DNA of 36,377 nucleotides from Chloroflexota bacterium (GCA_005882715.1 VBEI01000100.1:1-36377); one strand, 5' to 3'; shown: positions 23,265 to 33,918, counted from the stretch's first letter. The notes: generated by a model from the sequence alone, not told the origin. Program-made: numbers and translations.

Positions 23265-23960
23265 CTACCCCTCGCCGCCTTCCTTCTCCAGCCCCTCCGC
23301 CGCTTCCGGCGTTCCCTGCTCCGCGCTCGCCTTGCTCTCCGGCGGAGCCTCCGCCGTCGGGTCAGGCGTCGGCGCCGACAACGACGGCTTGTCGGGCGAT
23401 GTCCCGTGATGCTTCTCCAACGACGCCGCCTCCGCGGCGGCCGCCGCTTCCTCTTCGTCCATCCTCGGCGCCCACCCAGAGTGCGCAACGCCCATCGGTT
23501 CGCGGAACGGGGTCTCGAGCTCTCCCGTCTTCGACTGGCGAAGCAAGGCCGGCAGGTCCATCACCAGGTCTTGCCGGTCATAGCGCGACAACTCGACCCC
23601 CTGCCACGTGTTGTTCATCACGATCGCGTCAAAGTTACAGACTTCAACGCAGATGTCGCATCGCATACAGCGCGCGTAGTCGATGTAAAACTTATCGACG
23701 ATCTTCTTGCGCTTGCTTTTGCCGGCCGCGAAATTCGGATTGTCCTTCATCGTTACCGTCATGCAATCGACGGGACAGTAGCGCGCGCAGACCTGACAGC
23801 CGGTGCAAAACGGCTCGTTGATATCGAAGTCCCACAGCAAGACAGGAAGCCCGCGTGATCGGTGCGGCAGCGTCTTCTTCTCCGTGGGGTACTGCACAGT
23901 CACCGGCTTCCGCAGAGCCGCCTTCACCGTGGTTTGGATCGCTTTCAGTACCCCTAGCAT
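23265..23960 (-). CDS. nuoI: NADH-quinone oxidoreductase subunit I with long acidic tail
   Basis: This peripheral-arm subunit carries two [4Fe-4S] clusters (N6a, N6b). Cysteines are Cys52, 55, 58 and 62 (CTGCQVCARYCP) and Cys98, 101, 104 and 108 (CMRCDICVEVC). The second motif ends CNF instead of the usual CP. The family core ends at about residue 165. The remaining 65 or so residues are Ala/Glu/Pro-rich and low-complexity, a feature not needed for cluster binding. The 47-bp spacer upstream contains four perfect GGAAGAA heptamers in the leader. Confidence 0.95.
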   Translation of the reverse strand: MLGVLKAIQTTVKAALRKPVTVQYPTEKKTLPHRSRGLPVLLWDFDINEPFCTGCQVCARYCPVDCMTVTMKDNPNFAAGKSKRKKIVDKFYIDYARCMRCDICVEVCNFDAIVMNNTWQGVELSRYDRQDLVMDLPALLRQSKTGELETPFREPMGVAHSGWAPRMDEEEAAAAAEAASLEKHHGTSPDKPSLSAPTPDPTAEAPPESKASAEQGTPEAAEGLEKEGGEG

Positions 23961-23977
23961 CCCGGCTCTTCTCCCGC

Positions 23978-24005
23978 TTCTTCCTTCTTCCTTCTTCCTT
24001 CTTCC
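23978..24005 (+). repeat. Perfect heptamer array (TTCTTCC)4 in the nuoI leader
   Basis: Four exact copies of TTCTTCC sit on the plus strand, which is GGAAGAA on the coding strand. The array lies 18 bp before the nuoI ATG and 3 bp after the nuoH stop. Its purine units resemble multiple weak ribosome-binding cores. Copy number could vary by slippage. Confidence 0.85.
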
Positions 24006-24007
24006 AT

Positions 24008-25135
24008 TTACAGCACACTCCCCACGGTCTGATACCCGGGCTGATAGCGAACGCCGGTCGCGCGCGCCGCTCGATACGTCAGGTAGACGGCGCCGGCCGC
24101 GCCCGCACCAGATAGCGGAATGAGAATTTCGTTCGGCCAGTCATAAACCAGTACCAAGCCATTGATTATGATTTGCAGCAAGGCAAAGGGCAACAACAGC
24201 TGCCAGCAAAACGACATCATCTGGTCGATGCGCAATCGGGGCAGGCTGGCCCGCATCCACATGAAGAATAAGATGAAAGCAGCGGTCTTTACGGCCATCA
24301 TTGCAATCTGAGCCACGACCGGCACGCTCTCATCAAACACGCTCCAGGGCCACTGCCAACCACCCAGAAAGATGAGCGATCCTAGAATTGAAATCAGGAC
24401 CAGATTCACGAACTCGCCGAGTTGGAACATCGACCAGCGTATTCCCGAGTACTCAACAAACGGCCCCCCCACGACCTCAGACTCCGCGACCGGAATGTCG
24501 AACGGCTGGCGATAGAGCTCCGCCAAGCCCGCAATGGCGAAGATTAAGAACGCGAGTGACTGAAACGCGATGTTCGGTGTATCTTCCTGCGCCCCGACTA
24601 TCACCGCGAGGTTCAGGCTCTGCGACAGCATCGCCACGGCCACTATCGCCATGACAAGCGGGATCTCATAGCTGATCAACTGCGCCGCCGCCCGCACCCC
24701 GCCGAGCAGCGCATACTTGTTGTCGGATCCCCAACCGGCCATCACAAAGCCAACGATCGAAAGCCCGGAGACCGCGACAAAATAGAACACGCCGAGAGTT
24801 AGGTTCTGGATGAAGAGATCAGCGGTAAACGGTATCGCAACGACCGCCATGAAAACGGGCACGACGATGACAAAAGGCGCCAGCTCGAACACCCAGCGAT
24901 CCGCCGTCTGGGGGCGCACGTCTTCCTTCGTAAGAAGCTTAATCGTGTCGGCGACACCCTGAAGCGTCCCGTAAGGTCCGACGCGCATCGGCCCTAACCG
25001 CATCTGCAGGCGGCCGATCACCTTCCGCTCAACCCAGGTCAGGATGATCACTGTGACCGGCACCAGTACCGCGATAATCGCCAGGCGCGCGAGCGATTCC
25101 AGCCAGGGGTTACCCGAGACGAGCGCTAGGAACAC
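24008..25135 (-). CDS. nuoH: NADH-quinone oxidoreductase subunit H
   Basis: This membrane subunit joins the quinone site to the pump arm. It has 375 residues, about eight helices, and a GTG start. Conserved stretches include WVERKVIGRLQMRLGPMRVG, GTLQGVADTIKLLTKED, GVRAAAQLISYEIPL and AELYRQPFDIPVAESEVVGG. The last reads LYRQPFDIP where the family usually has TNRAPFDLP. The C-terminal tail is extended by some 20 residues. It is separated from nuoD by 124 bp of repeats rather than by overlap. Confidence 0.95.
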   Translation of the reverse strand: MFLALVSGNPWLESLARLAIIAVLVPVTVIILTWVERKVIGRLQMRLGPMRVGPYGTLQGVADTIKLLTKEDVRPQTADRWVFELAPFVIVVPVFMAVVAIPFTADLFIQNLTLGVFYFVAVSGLSIVGFVMAGWGSDNKYALLGGVRAAAQLISYEIPLVMAIVAVAMLSQSLNLAVIVGAQEDTPNIAFQSLAFLIFAIAGLAELYRQPFDIPVAESEVVGGPFVEYSGIRWSMFQLGEFVNLVLISILGSLIFLGGWQWPWSVFDESVPVVAQIAMMAVKTAAFILFFMWMRASLPRLRIDQMMSFCWQLLLPFALLQIIINGLVLVYDWPNEILIPLSGAGAAGAVYLTYRAARATGVRYQPGYQTVGSVL

Positions 25136-25152
25136 CTACTGCCTCCGCTGTC

Positions 25153-25182
25153 TGTCACCCTGAACGAAGGGAGAGGTCTGTC
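25153..25182 (+). repeat. Dispersed TGTCATTC-type element, compact variant
   Basis: TGTCACCCTGAACG (25153-25166) is followed within 30 bp by GAGAGGTCTG (25171-25180). It resembles the start and end motifs of the other copies with almost no middle. It lies in the nuoD-nuoH gap. Confidence 0.5.
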
Positions 25183-25234
25183 CGAGCGAGCAGCCCGGCA
25201 TCCTCGGCACACCCCCGGGACGCTGTGCCAGCTA

Positions 25235-25255
25235 GCCGATTGCCGATTGCCGATT
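25235..25255 (+). repeat. Perfect heptamer array (GCCGATT)3 after nuoD
   Basis: Three exact GCCGATT units are followed by GCCAC. The array directly abuts the nuoD stop (25260) on its 3' side. Confidence 0.8.
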
Positions 25256-25259
25256 GCCA

Positions 25260-26396
25260 CTATCGGTCCACCTCGCAGAGCACGATATCGATGGACCCCA
25301 GGATGATGATCACGTCCGACACGAAGTTTCCCACCGACATCGCCCGCAGTGCCGACAGGTTCGAGAAGGACGCGCCGCGAACTTTGTGCCGCCACGGCTT
25401 GTCGCTCCCCTGCGACACCAAGTACACGCCGTACTCGCCGCGCGGACTTTCGACGCGCATGTAAACCTCGCCGGCCGGCACTCGCAGCACGCGCTTGAGG
25501 CCTTCGGCCATTATCGGCCCTTCCGGCATCGTCTCCAGAGCCTGCCTGACGATCCAGGCCGACTGATGCATCTCTTCCAGCCGGACCACCAGCCTGTCGT
25601 ACACGTCCCCCTGCTTGCCGGTTGGGATGTCGAATTGGAAGCGGTCGTAAATCGAGTAAGGTTCCGCGCGGCGTATATCGTGCTTAAGGCCTGTCGCCCG
25701 CAACATCGGGCCGGATAGTCCCCAATTGATCCCGTCCTCCACGGTGACAGGGCTGAGTCCACGGCACCGGGCCAACACAACTTCGTTCTCCATCATTAGT
25801 CCGTCGAGTTGCTCCACGCCTCGCTCCACGCTGTCTAGCACCTGCGAGCAGCGTTGGCGGAAGTTGTCCGGCAAGTCCCACGCCACGCCACCGGGCCTGA
25901 AGTAGTTGTACATCATCCGCTCGCCGGTTATCTCCTCGAAAAAGTCCTGGATCGTCTCCCTGTCCCTGAACGCGTACATGAAGGACGTCCCGAACAGCCC
26001 GATGTCAGTGCCGAACGCTCCGAAGAACATCAAATGGCTGGCGATCCGGTTCATCTCCGCGAGCACGACCCGTATGTACTCGGCGCGCTCCGGCGGTTTG
26101 ATACCGGCCAGCCTCTCCACCGCCTCCACGTAGCAATGCTCAGTGTTGAACTGCGCCAGGTAGTCCGTCCGGTCGTGATAGCCGATCACCTGCCGGTAAT
26201 CGCAGTTCTCGGGCAGCTTCTCGTTTCCCCTGTGCATATAGCCGATCACGGGGTCAACATCGACGACTAGCTCGCCGTCGATCGTCAATACCATGCGGAA
26301 AACACCGTGCGTCGCCGGGTGCTGCGGCCCCACATTGACATTGATGTCAATCGTCTCGAGATCGCTCTCGTGCGGCGGTCGTGTCTCTATCGCCAT
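25260..26396 (-). CDS. nuoD: NADH-quinone oxidoreductase subunit D
   Basis: This 49-kDa-type peripheral subunit forms the quinone site with NuoB. It has 378 residues and is not fused to NuoC. The family signature GPQHPATHG occupies residues 23-31, and the His and Thr there line the quinone pocket. GYMHRGNEKLPENCDYRQV, MNRIASHLMFFGAFGTDIG and the C-terminal SIDIVLCEVDR are canonical. The start ATG at 26396 is consistent with the usual N-terminus. It is preceded by a 124-bp spacer from nuoC that contains a dispersed element. Confidence 0.97.
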   Translation of the reverse strand: MAIETRPPHESDLETIDINVNVGPQHPATHGVFRMVLTIDGELVVDVDPVIGYMHRGNEKLPENCDYRQVIGYHDRTDYLAQFNTEHCYVEAVERLAGIKPPERAEYIRVVLAEMNRIASHLMFFGAFGTDIGLFGTSFMYAFRDRETIQDFFEEITGERMMYNYFRPGGVAWDLPDNFRQRCSQVLDSVERGVEQLDGLMMENEVVLARCRGLSPVTVEDGINWGLSGPMLRATGLKHDIRRAEPYSIYDRFQFDIPTGKQGDVYDRLVVRLEEMHQSAWIVRQALETMPEGPIMAEGLKRVLRVPAGEVYMRVESPRGEYGVYLVSQGSDKPWRHKVRGASFSNLSALRAMSVGNFVSDVIIILGSIDIVLCEVDR

Positions 26397-26406
26397 AACG
26401 GCCCCC

Positions 26407-26470
26407 CGTCATTCTGAGCGACGACCACACCTGAAAGCGAAACACCATATCTGCGCGAAGGAATCCGGGG
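26407..26470 (+). repeat. Dispersed TGTCATTC-type element, copy 6 (nuoC-nuoD spacer)
   Basis: It begins CGTCATTCTGAGCG (26407-26420) and ends GCGAAGGAATCCGGGG (26455-26470), filling the middle of the 124-bp gap inside the operon. Confidence 0.7.
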
Positions 26471-26520
26471 AGTAGTCGGCGTTCGAGCGCGGACCAGCGG
26501 CGCCCCGGAGTGGAGTGACG

Positions 26521-27654
26521 TCACTTCTGCTCCTCCGAGAACTTCTTCAGCGCCTCCGCCACGATTTGCCGTTCTTCTTCCGGCGACACGCCCCTCGCCC
26601 GCGCTTCGTTGCGGGTCTTCGTTATCAGCGCGGCCTTCTGCTGAGCCAGCTGTATCTTCGCCGCTCGATCCATGGGCGCAGCGGGCGTGGCGGGAGCTGC
26701 CGCTGCCTGCGCAGGCGCCGCCTGGGGCGCCGCGGCGGCCTGTTCCTGTTCCTCCGAGAACTTCTTCAGCGCCTCCGCCACAATCTGTCGCTCTTCTTCA
26801 GGCGAAACGCCTCTCGCCCGTGCCTCATTGCGTGTCTTCGTGATCAGAGCCGCCTTCTGCTGCGCGAGCTGTATTTTGGCCGCGCGCTCATCGACCGACT
26901 TCGCCGGTGCCGTTGGCGCCGCCGCCTGCCCCGCCGCGTGCTCCTCCTCGAATTTCTTGATCGCCTCCTGCACGGCGGCCTTCTCGTCCTCCGGCGAAAG
27001 CCCCTTCGCCCGCGCGTCGTCCCGAGCCTTCTTCATAATCGCGGCCTTTTGCTGGGCCATCTGGATCTTCAGCGCCTTCTCATCTACGGGCGCAGCCACG
27101 CCGGTGGCCGCTGCCATCTGCGCCTTCGCCTCTTCGATCGTCTTCAGGTAGTCTTCTTGCCACTCCTCGATGTCCGCGAGCGGGTGGCTCTTGCGCATGA
27201 TGTAGTATCCGAGACCCTCCTCCGTCAGCAGCGGCCGCGGGTCGGGATGCCCATCGAAGACTAGGCCGAATAGCTCCTGGGTCTCGCGCTCATGCCAGTT
27301 CGCGGTCTCCCAGAGGTGGCTCACGGACGGAATGTGGGCATCGCTTACGGGGCAGCGCACCTTGATCGCAATCGAATGGCCGTGCTTAAAGGAATGGAGG
27401 TGGTATACGGTCTCGAGGTCCGTTAGCCAGTCAACACCCGAAAGGCAACGCAGGTAATCGAGCGCGAGTCGCTCGTCGTTCTTCGCCGTCTCCATGACTC
27501 GCGCGAAATCCTCGCGGCGAACTGAAACCACCTCGTCGATTGGCGACTGCCCGATCTCCAGCGCGAGCCCCCGTAGCGCTGACTGGAATAGGCGCGCGAC
27601 CGGCCCCGGCTCTATCGGTTCTGCGGGGGCCGCCGTTGGCGCTTCGTGCACCAT
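26521..27654 (-). CDS. nuoC: NADH-quinone oxidoreductase subunit C with a three-repeat C-terminal extension
   Basis: I place the start at ATG 27654 (377 residues); an upstream GTG would translate repeat DNA. Residues 20-165 are the 30-kDa-type subunit: YLRCLSGVDWLTDLETVYHL, the signature HLWETANWHERETQELFGLV, and DPRPLLTEEGLG. Residues 191-375 are not part of normal NuoC. They hold three helical repeats of about 47 residues (191-237, 255-302, 329-375), joined by Ala/Pro linkers. Repeats 2 and 3 share 44 identical residues running from KIQLAQQKAALI to ALKKFSEEQ, although their DNA differs at about 18 synonymous sites. The extension may contact another subunit or replace part of the missing NADH module; that is speculation. 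Confidence 0.93.
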   Translation of the reverse strand: MVHEAPTAAPAEPIEPGPVARLFQSALRGLALEIGQSPIDEVVSVRREDFARVMETAKNDERLALDYLRCLSGVDWLTDLETVYHLHSFKHGHSIAIKVRCPVSDAHIPSVSHLWETANWHERETQELFGLVFDGHPDPRPLLTEEGLGYYIMRKSHPLADIEEWQEDYLKTIEEAKAQMAAATGVAAPVDEKALKIQMAQQKAAIMKKARDDARAKGLSPEDEKAAVQEAIKKFEEEHAAGQAAAPTAPAKSVDERAAKIQLAQQKAALITKTRNEARARGVSPEEERQIVAEALKKFSEEQEQAAAAPQAAPAQAAAAPATPAAPMDRAAKIQLAQQKAALITKTRNEARARGVSPEEERQIVAEALKKFSEEQK

Positions 27655-27829
27655 CAGTCCGCGCCGATCTTCCCCCGCTCGTTTGTCATTCTGAGCGCCG
27701 GCCACATTCGATCGCTGGCGAACGCATCTCCGGGAAGGAATCCGTGGGGGTGGCGCGGAGTGAGCAGCCCCCGTCCGAAGACCGGAGTCGTCCTTCTCTC
27801 TCGGAGATAGAACGCGTTGTCATCACGAA
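27655..27829. repeat. Insertion between nuoB and nuoC: dispersed element copy 7 plus a duplicated nuoB tail
   Basis: The spacer contains TGTCATTCTGAGCG (27684-27697) through GGGAAGGAATCCGTGGGGG (27732-27750). Immediately before nuoC, 27662-27680 matches the end of nuoB (27838-27857): GCCGATCTTCCCCCGCTC versus GCCGATCTTCCCTCGCTC, 17 of 18 identical. Read on the minus strand, both copies encode ERGKIG followed by two residues and a TGA. In the nuoC copy that TGA overlaps the nuoC ATG (TGATG). Confidence 0.7.
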
Positions 27830-28447
27830 TCATCCAGTGCCGATCTTCCCTCGCTCTTCCATGATCTTCTTCTGCAACGCCAGGAACGCATCCATCAGCG
27901 CCTCTGGCCGAGGTGGACATCCCGGAACGTACACATCGACGGGAATGATCTTGTCGACACCCTGCAGCACCCGGTCGTAACGAGTGTAGGGACCGCCGTT
28001 CGTTGCACACGCTCCCATCGAAATTACCCACTTCGGGCTCGGCATCTGCTCGTACAGCAGCTTGACCGCCGGCGCCATCTTCTTTGTCACCGTCCCCGAC
28101 ACGATCATCACGTCCGACTGCCTCGGCGACGGCCAGGGGACGATGCCGAAGCGGTCGAGGTCATGGCGCGCCATGAACGTCGATATCATCTCGATCGCGC
28201 AGCAGGCCAGCCCGAACGTAAGCGGCCATAGAGACGACTTCCGCCCCCAGGCGATCAGCCAGTCCGCCGGCATCTGCATGATCCCCGGCAGGATCTGCCT
28301 GTACGTAGCCCTCCCCTGCGAGGGGTTAGGGGGCGACCGCTCGAGGGACTTGACCTCGTGCCGGATCTGGGCCGACACCGCGTCGCTTATCGCCTCGCGC
28401 GGGTCGTCCCTCACTTCGTAGACTTCGATGATGGGCTTCTCAGGCAT
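27830..28447 (-). CDS. nuoB: NADH-quinone oxidoreductase subunit B
   Basis: This peripheral subunit holds cluster N2 next to the quinone site. It has 205 residues. The four ligands are visible: the Cys82-Cys83 pair (FGLACCAIEM), Cys147 (SMGACATNGG) and Cys177 (VPGCPPRPEA). Residues 1-55 are a long N-terminal extension. Within it, SPPNPSQGRA (about 38-47) is encoded by a GC-rich palindromic stretch (CCCCT GCG AGGGG at 28313-28325) that looks like repeat DNA accepted in frame. Its ATG overlaps the nuoA stop by one base. Confidence 0.96.
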   Translation of the reverse strand: MPEKPIIEVYEVRDDPREAISDAVSAQIRHEVKSLERSPPNPSQGRATYRQILPGIMQMPADWLIAWGRKSSLWPLTFGLACCAIEMISTFMARHDLDRFGIVPWPSPRQSDVMIVSGTVTKKMAPAVKLLYEQMPSPKWVISMGACATNGGPYTRYDRVLQGVDKIIPVDVYVPGCPPRPEALMDAFLALQKKIMEERGKIGTG

Positions 28448-28824
28448 TACGTCTCTTTACCCCAACTCAGAACGCCCTTCTTCCAGGCGTACAGCAGCCC
28501 AAACCCGAGGATGAGAATGAAGACGACCATTTCCCAGAACGCCTGCGCTCCGATCTTCACGAACGCCACCGCCCACGGAAACAGGAAGACCGCTTCGATG
28601 TCGAAAATCAGGAAGAGGATGGCGAACAGGTAGTACCGGAAGTGTACTTGCGTGCGGCTCCGTCCGATCGGCAGCATCCCGCACTCGTATGTCACGCCTT
28701 TCGTTCGAGTCGGCTGTCTCGGCGCCAGGATGCGGTTGCCGATCAGTGCGCCGGCAACGAGCAGGAATCCCAAGATCGTGGCGATGAGGACGGCGATGTA
28801 ATCGGCGAACAGCTCGGTTATCAC
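28447..28824 (-). CDS. nuoA: NADH-quinone oxidoreductase subunit A
   Basis: This three-helix membrane subunit, first gene of the operon, has 125 residues. Cys48 in TYECGMLPIG lies in the loop that covers the quinone site, and Asp75/Glu77 in FLIFDIEAVFLFPW are the conserved acidic pair of TM2. Length and helix spacing are normal. It overlaps nuoB by one base and is preceded by a plausible promoter. Confidence 0.97.
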   Translation of the reverse strand: MITELFADYIAVLIATILGFLLVAGALIGNRILAPRQPTRTKGVTYECGMLPIGRSRTQVHFRYYLFAILFLIFDIEAVFLFPWAVAFVKIGAQAFWEMVVFILILGFGLLYAWKKGVLSWGKET

Positions 28825-28882
28825 TCAGGCCCTACTCCGCTCGTGCCAACCCTACGCGATTGTTCCAATCGCCACAATCCAG

Positions 28883-28911
28883 ATGCTAGCATGCAGCCAC
28901 ATGAGGGTCAA
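28883..28911 (-). promoter_or_regulatory. Putative promoter of the nuo operon
   Basis: On the minus strand TTGACC (28911-28906) is followed after 17 bp by TAGCAT (28888-28883), matching the sigma70 consensus at 5 of 6 and 4 of 6 positions. The predicted start near 28876 leaves a leader of about 50 nt before nuoA. A hairpin CGATTG-TTC-CAATCG (28857-28871) lies at the head of that leader. Confidence 0.45.
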
Positions 28912-28960
28912 TTTAGAAAGCAAACGGTTGTTTAATCGTTGGGCAAGCGTGAGGCAGGGG

Positions 28961-31642
<2,682 letters not shown>

Positions 31643-31713
31643 TAGTCACTCGTGCCTTACAAGGGGGCTGCCTGAATTGTAGGGTGCGGCCTCTCAGCCC
31701 GGCAAGGAAACGT

Positions 31714-31741
31714 CTTCCATCTTCCCTCCCTCTCTCCCTAT
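31714..31741 (+). repeat. Pyrimidine-rich heptamer-like array before the SDR gene
   Basis: Four units, CTTCCAT, CTTCCCT, CCCTCTC, TCCCTAT, end 9 bp before the SDR ATG. The register is weaker than in the other arrays. No purine-rich ribosome site is seen for this gene, so the tract occupies its place. Confidence 0.4.
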
Positions 31742-31750
31742 AGTGTCGCC

Positions 31751-32509
31751 ATGGACTTGGGCCTTGCCGGCAAAGTCGCCATCATCGCGGGCGCCTCCCG
31801 CGGCATCGGCCGAGCGACGGCCCTCATTCTCGCAGACGAAGGCTGTCGCCTCGCCCTCGCCGCACGCGGCGAAGAGGCGCTTCTCGAGACCGCGAAAGAA
31901 GTCGAGAAGAAGGGCGCCGAAGCCCTCGCGGTCACCTGTGACCTCACAGTCGCCGCCGATGCCGAGCGCCTCGTGCATTCCGCCACCGAGCGCTTCAGCC
32001 GGATCGACATCCTCGCCAACAGCCTGCACTTCTCGGCCGCCGGTGACGAAGACGACGTCTGGCGACAGTCGTTCGACTTCCTCTTCCTACCAGCCGCGCG
32101 CCTCACGCGTCTCGTCGTGCCGCACATGCGCAACGCCGGCGGCGGCAGCATCGTCCACCTCAGCTCCATCTTCGGCCGCGAAGCCGGAGGCCGCCCCGGT
32201 TACAACGCGATGAAGGCCGCCCTCATCAGCCACGCCAAGTCGATGGCCCTCGAATTCGCGCCCAACAACATCCGCGTGAACAGCGTCGCCCCTGGGTCAA
32301 TCGCGGCGCCCGGCGGGACCTGGTGGAAGCGGCAGCAAGAAGACCCCGAAGGCATGTCCAGCTTCGTCAAGGAGAACATTCCGCTCGGCCGTTTCGGCAC
32401 CGCCGAAGAAGTTGCCACCGTCATCGCCTTCCTTGCCTCGCCCCGCGCCTCCTGGGTCACCGGTGCCTGCTGGGTCGTCGACGGCGGCCAGGGCCGCAGC
32501 AACATCTGA
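31751..32509 (+). CDS. Short-chain dehydrogenase/reductase (SDR)
   Basis: This is a classical SDR of 252 residues, NAD(P)-dependent. The nucleotide motif is GASRGIG (14-20). The catalytic triad is Ser138/Ser139 (VHLSSIFG), Tyr151 and Lys155 (YNAMKAA). The usual NNAG structural motif reads LANSLHF here. The C-terminal GRFGTAEEVA and VTGACWVVDGGQG are typical of 3-oxoacyl/3-hydroxyacyl reductase-like members. The two CoA-transferase genes follow on the same strand, so it may act on a CoA-ester or hydroxy acid in the same pathway. The substrate cannot be told from sequence. Confidence 0.93.
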   Translation: MDLGLAGKVAIIAGASRGIGRATALILADEGCRLALAARGEEALLETAKEVEKKGAEALAVTCDLTVAADAERLVHSATERFSRIDILANSLHFSAAGDEDDVWRQSFDFLFLPAARLTRLVVPHMRNAGGGSIVHLSSIFGREAGGRPGYNAMKAALISHAKSMALEFAPNNIRVNSVAPGSIAAPGGTWWKRQQEDPEGMSSFVKENIPLGRFGTAEEVATVIAFLASPRASWVTGACWVVDGGQGRSNI

Positions 32510-32518
32510 CCGCTCCCA

Positions 32519-32611
32519 TGTCATTCTGAGCACTGCCAGGGCGGAAAACCTGTTGGCGCTCAAAATCCTATTAGCCGGTGCCACTCACGGATCTAGAGCG
32601 AAGAATCTCGG
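32519..32611 (+). repeat. Dispersed TGTCATTC-type element, copy 8
   Basis: It begins TGTCATTCTGAGC (32519-32531), 9 bp after the SDR stop, and ends AGCGAAGAATCTCGG (32597-32611), a GAATCT variant of the end motif. Confidence 0.55.
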
Positions 32612-32675
32612 CGTCCGGCTTCCTGCATCAAGCTTCTTCTCAACCACAACGCATCATCGCCCGTCTCCGCTCTCT

Positions 32676-32703
32676 GACTTCCTACCTCTTACCTCTTACT
32701 TCC
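32676..32703 (+). repeat. Heptamer array upstream of the first CoA-transferase
   Basis: Four units in register: GACTTCC, TACCTCT, TACCTCT, TACTTCC. It ends 18 bp before the ATG at 32722. Confidence 0.7.
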
Positions 32704-32721
32704 CGTACGATTAGCCCCGCC

Positions 32722-33918
32722 ATGCGCGAAGCAGCCTCCCTCTCCGACCTCTGCGTCCTCGATCTTTCGACGGGCATCGCCGGCGCTTTCTGCACGAAAC
32801 TCTTCGCCGAATTCGGCGCCGACGTCATCACCCTCGAGCCGCCGTCAGGGCACCCGCTCCGCCGCAACGGCCCCTTCGCTGATGACCGGCCCCATCCCGA
32901 GACCGGCGCCCTATGGCTCTATCTCGGCACGAACAAGCGAAGCGCTACGCTGAACATCGAGACCCCCAGCGGCCTTCGCCTACTCAGCAGCGTGGTCGAA
33001 GAGGCCAACATCATCGTGGAGGACTTCGCGCCCGGAAAGATCGACGGACTCGGCCTGAGTTTCAACGCTTTACGTCGCATCAAACGCCGCATCGTACTCG
33101 TCTCGATTACGCCCTTCGGCCAGACCGGCCCCCGAGCCGGCTGGCGAGCTACAAACATCACCTCCTTCGCCTCTGGCGGCCAAATGTCCCTCACGGGCGA
33201 TCCCGACCGCGAGCCGCTTGTCGCCGGCGGCTACCAGGCGGAATACCAGGCGGGCCTTCAGGCGTTCGCCGCCGCTGCCGTCGCCGCCTTCAACGCCGAC
33301 GCCCTAGAAGTGCCCCAGCACGTCGATATCTCGGCCCAGGAATGCATGGCGTCAGCGCTCGAGCTTTACCTGCCGTGGTGGGCCTACCTCAAGCGCGATA
33401 TCTCGAAGCGGCGCGGCAACGTCCTTTCCGCCACGGTCGGCGTCTTTCCAGCAAATGAAGGTTATCTGGGCTTGCACATCATGCCCCGCAACTGGCCCCG
33501 GTTCGCGAAGGCGATCGGCAGTCCGGAGCTCATCGAAGATGAGCGCTTCAAGGACGCCCGGTCCCGCCTCCAGAACAACGACGAGCTCGAAGCCATCGTC
33601 TACGAATGGGCGAGCCGCCAGGACCCGCGGGAGGCCTATCAGGCCGCCGGCGCCGCCCGCGCTCCGATCGCCTTCGTCCACACCATCCGCGATCTGTTCG
33701 AGTCGGAGCAACTCCGCTCTCGCGACTTCTTCCAGCGACTCGAACATCCCGTGTCCGGCGAAATCACGCTCCCCGGCCCGCCCTTCCGCATGTCGGAAGT
33801 CCAATCCCGCCTCGGCCGTGTTCCGCTCCTCGGTGAACACAACGAACAGCTCTACTGCGAGGAAATGGGCCTCTCCCGCCGCGATCTGGCCCGCCTCCGG
33901 GCCGCCGAAGTCATATGA
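32722..33918 (+). CDS. CaiB/BaiF (class III) CoA-transferase, subunit with altered catalytic position
   Basis: The start at ATG 32722 (398 residues) gives the family N-terminus SLSDLCVLDLSTGIAGAFCT; the open frame upstream reads through repeats. The Rossmann-type core is recognisable (FGADVITLEPPSGHPLR; LGTNKRSATLNI; EDFAPGKIDGLGL; FGQTGPRAGW). In active members a catalytic Asp follows the glycine-rich stretch. Here the aligned region reads GGYQAEYQAGLQAF, with Glu174 at about that place. The enzyme may still form the glutamyl/aspartyl-CoA intermediate with Glu, or it may be a non-catalytic partner of the next gene product. The two genes are 115 bp apart. Confidence 0.85.
   Translation: MREAASLSDLCVLDLSTGIAGAFCTKLFAEFGADVITLEPPSGHPLRRNGPFADDRPHPETGALWLYLGTNKRSATLNIETPSGLRLLSSVVEEANIIVEDFAPGKIDGLGLSFNALRRIKRRIVLVSITPFGQTGPRAGWRATNITSFASGGQMSLTGDPDREPLVAGGYQAEYQAGLQAFAAAAVAAFNADALEVPQHVDISAQECMASALELYLPWWAYLKRDISKRRGNVLSATVGVFPANEGYLGLHIMPRNWPRFAKAIGSPELIEDERFKDARSRLQNNDELEAIVYEWASRQDPREAYQAAGAARAPIAFVHTIRDLFESEQLRSRDFFQRLEHPVSGEITLPGPPFRMSEVQSRLGRVPLLGEHNEQLYCEEMGLSRRDLARLRAAEVI

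Noticed and set aside
26521..27080. A possible separate gene for the repeated part of NuoC
   Set aside because: The repeats are in frame with the NuoC core without any stop or ribosome site between them.
27655..27705. An upstream GTG start for NuoC giving 17 more residues
   Set aside because: Those codons are made of dispersed-element DNA and the duplicated nuoB tail, while ATG 27654 matches the inferred ancestral TGATG junction.
31643..31750. A T-box leader for valS
   Set aside because: The region is only 108 bp, shared with the divergent SDR gene, and has no T-box core or specifier loop.
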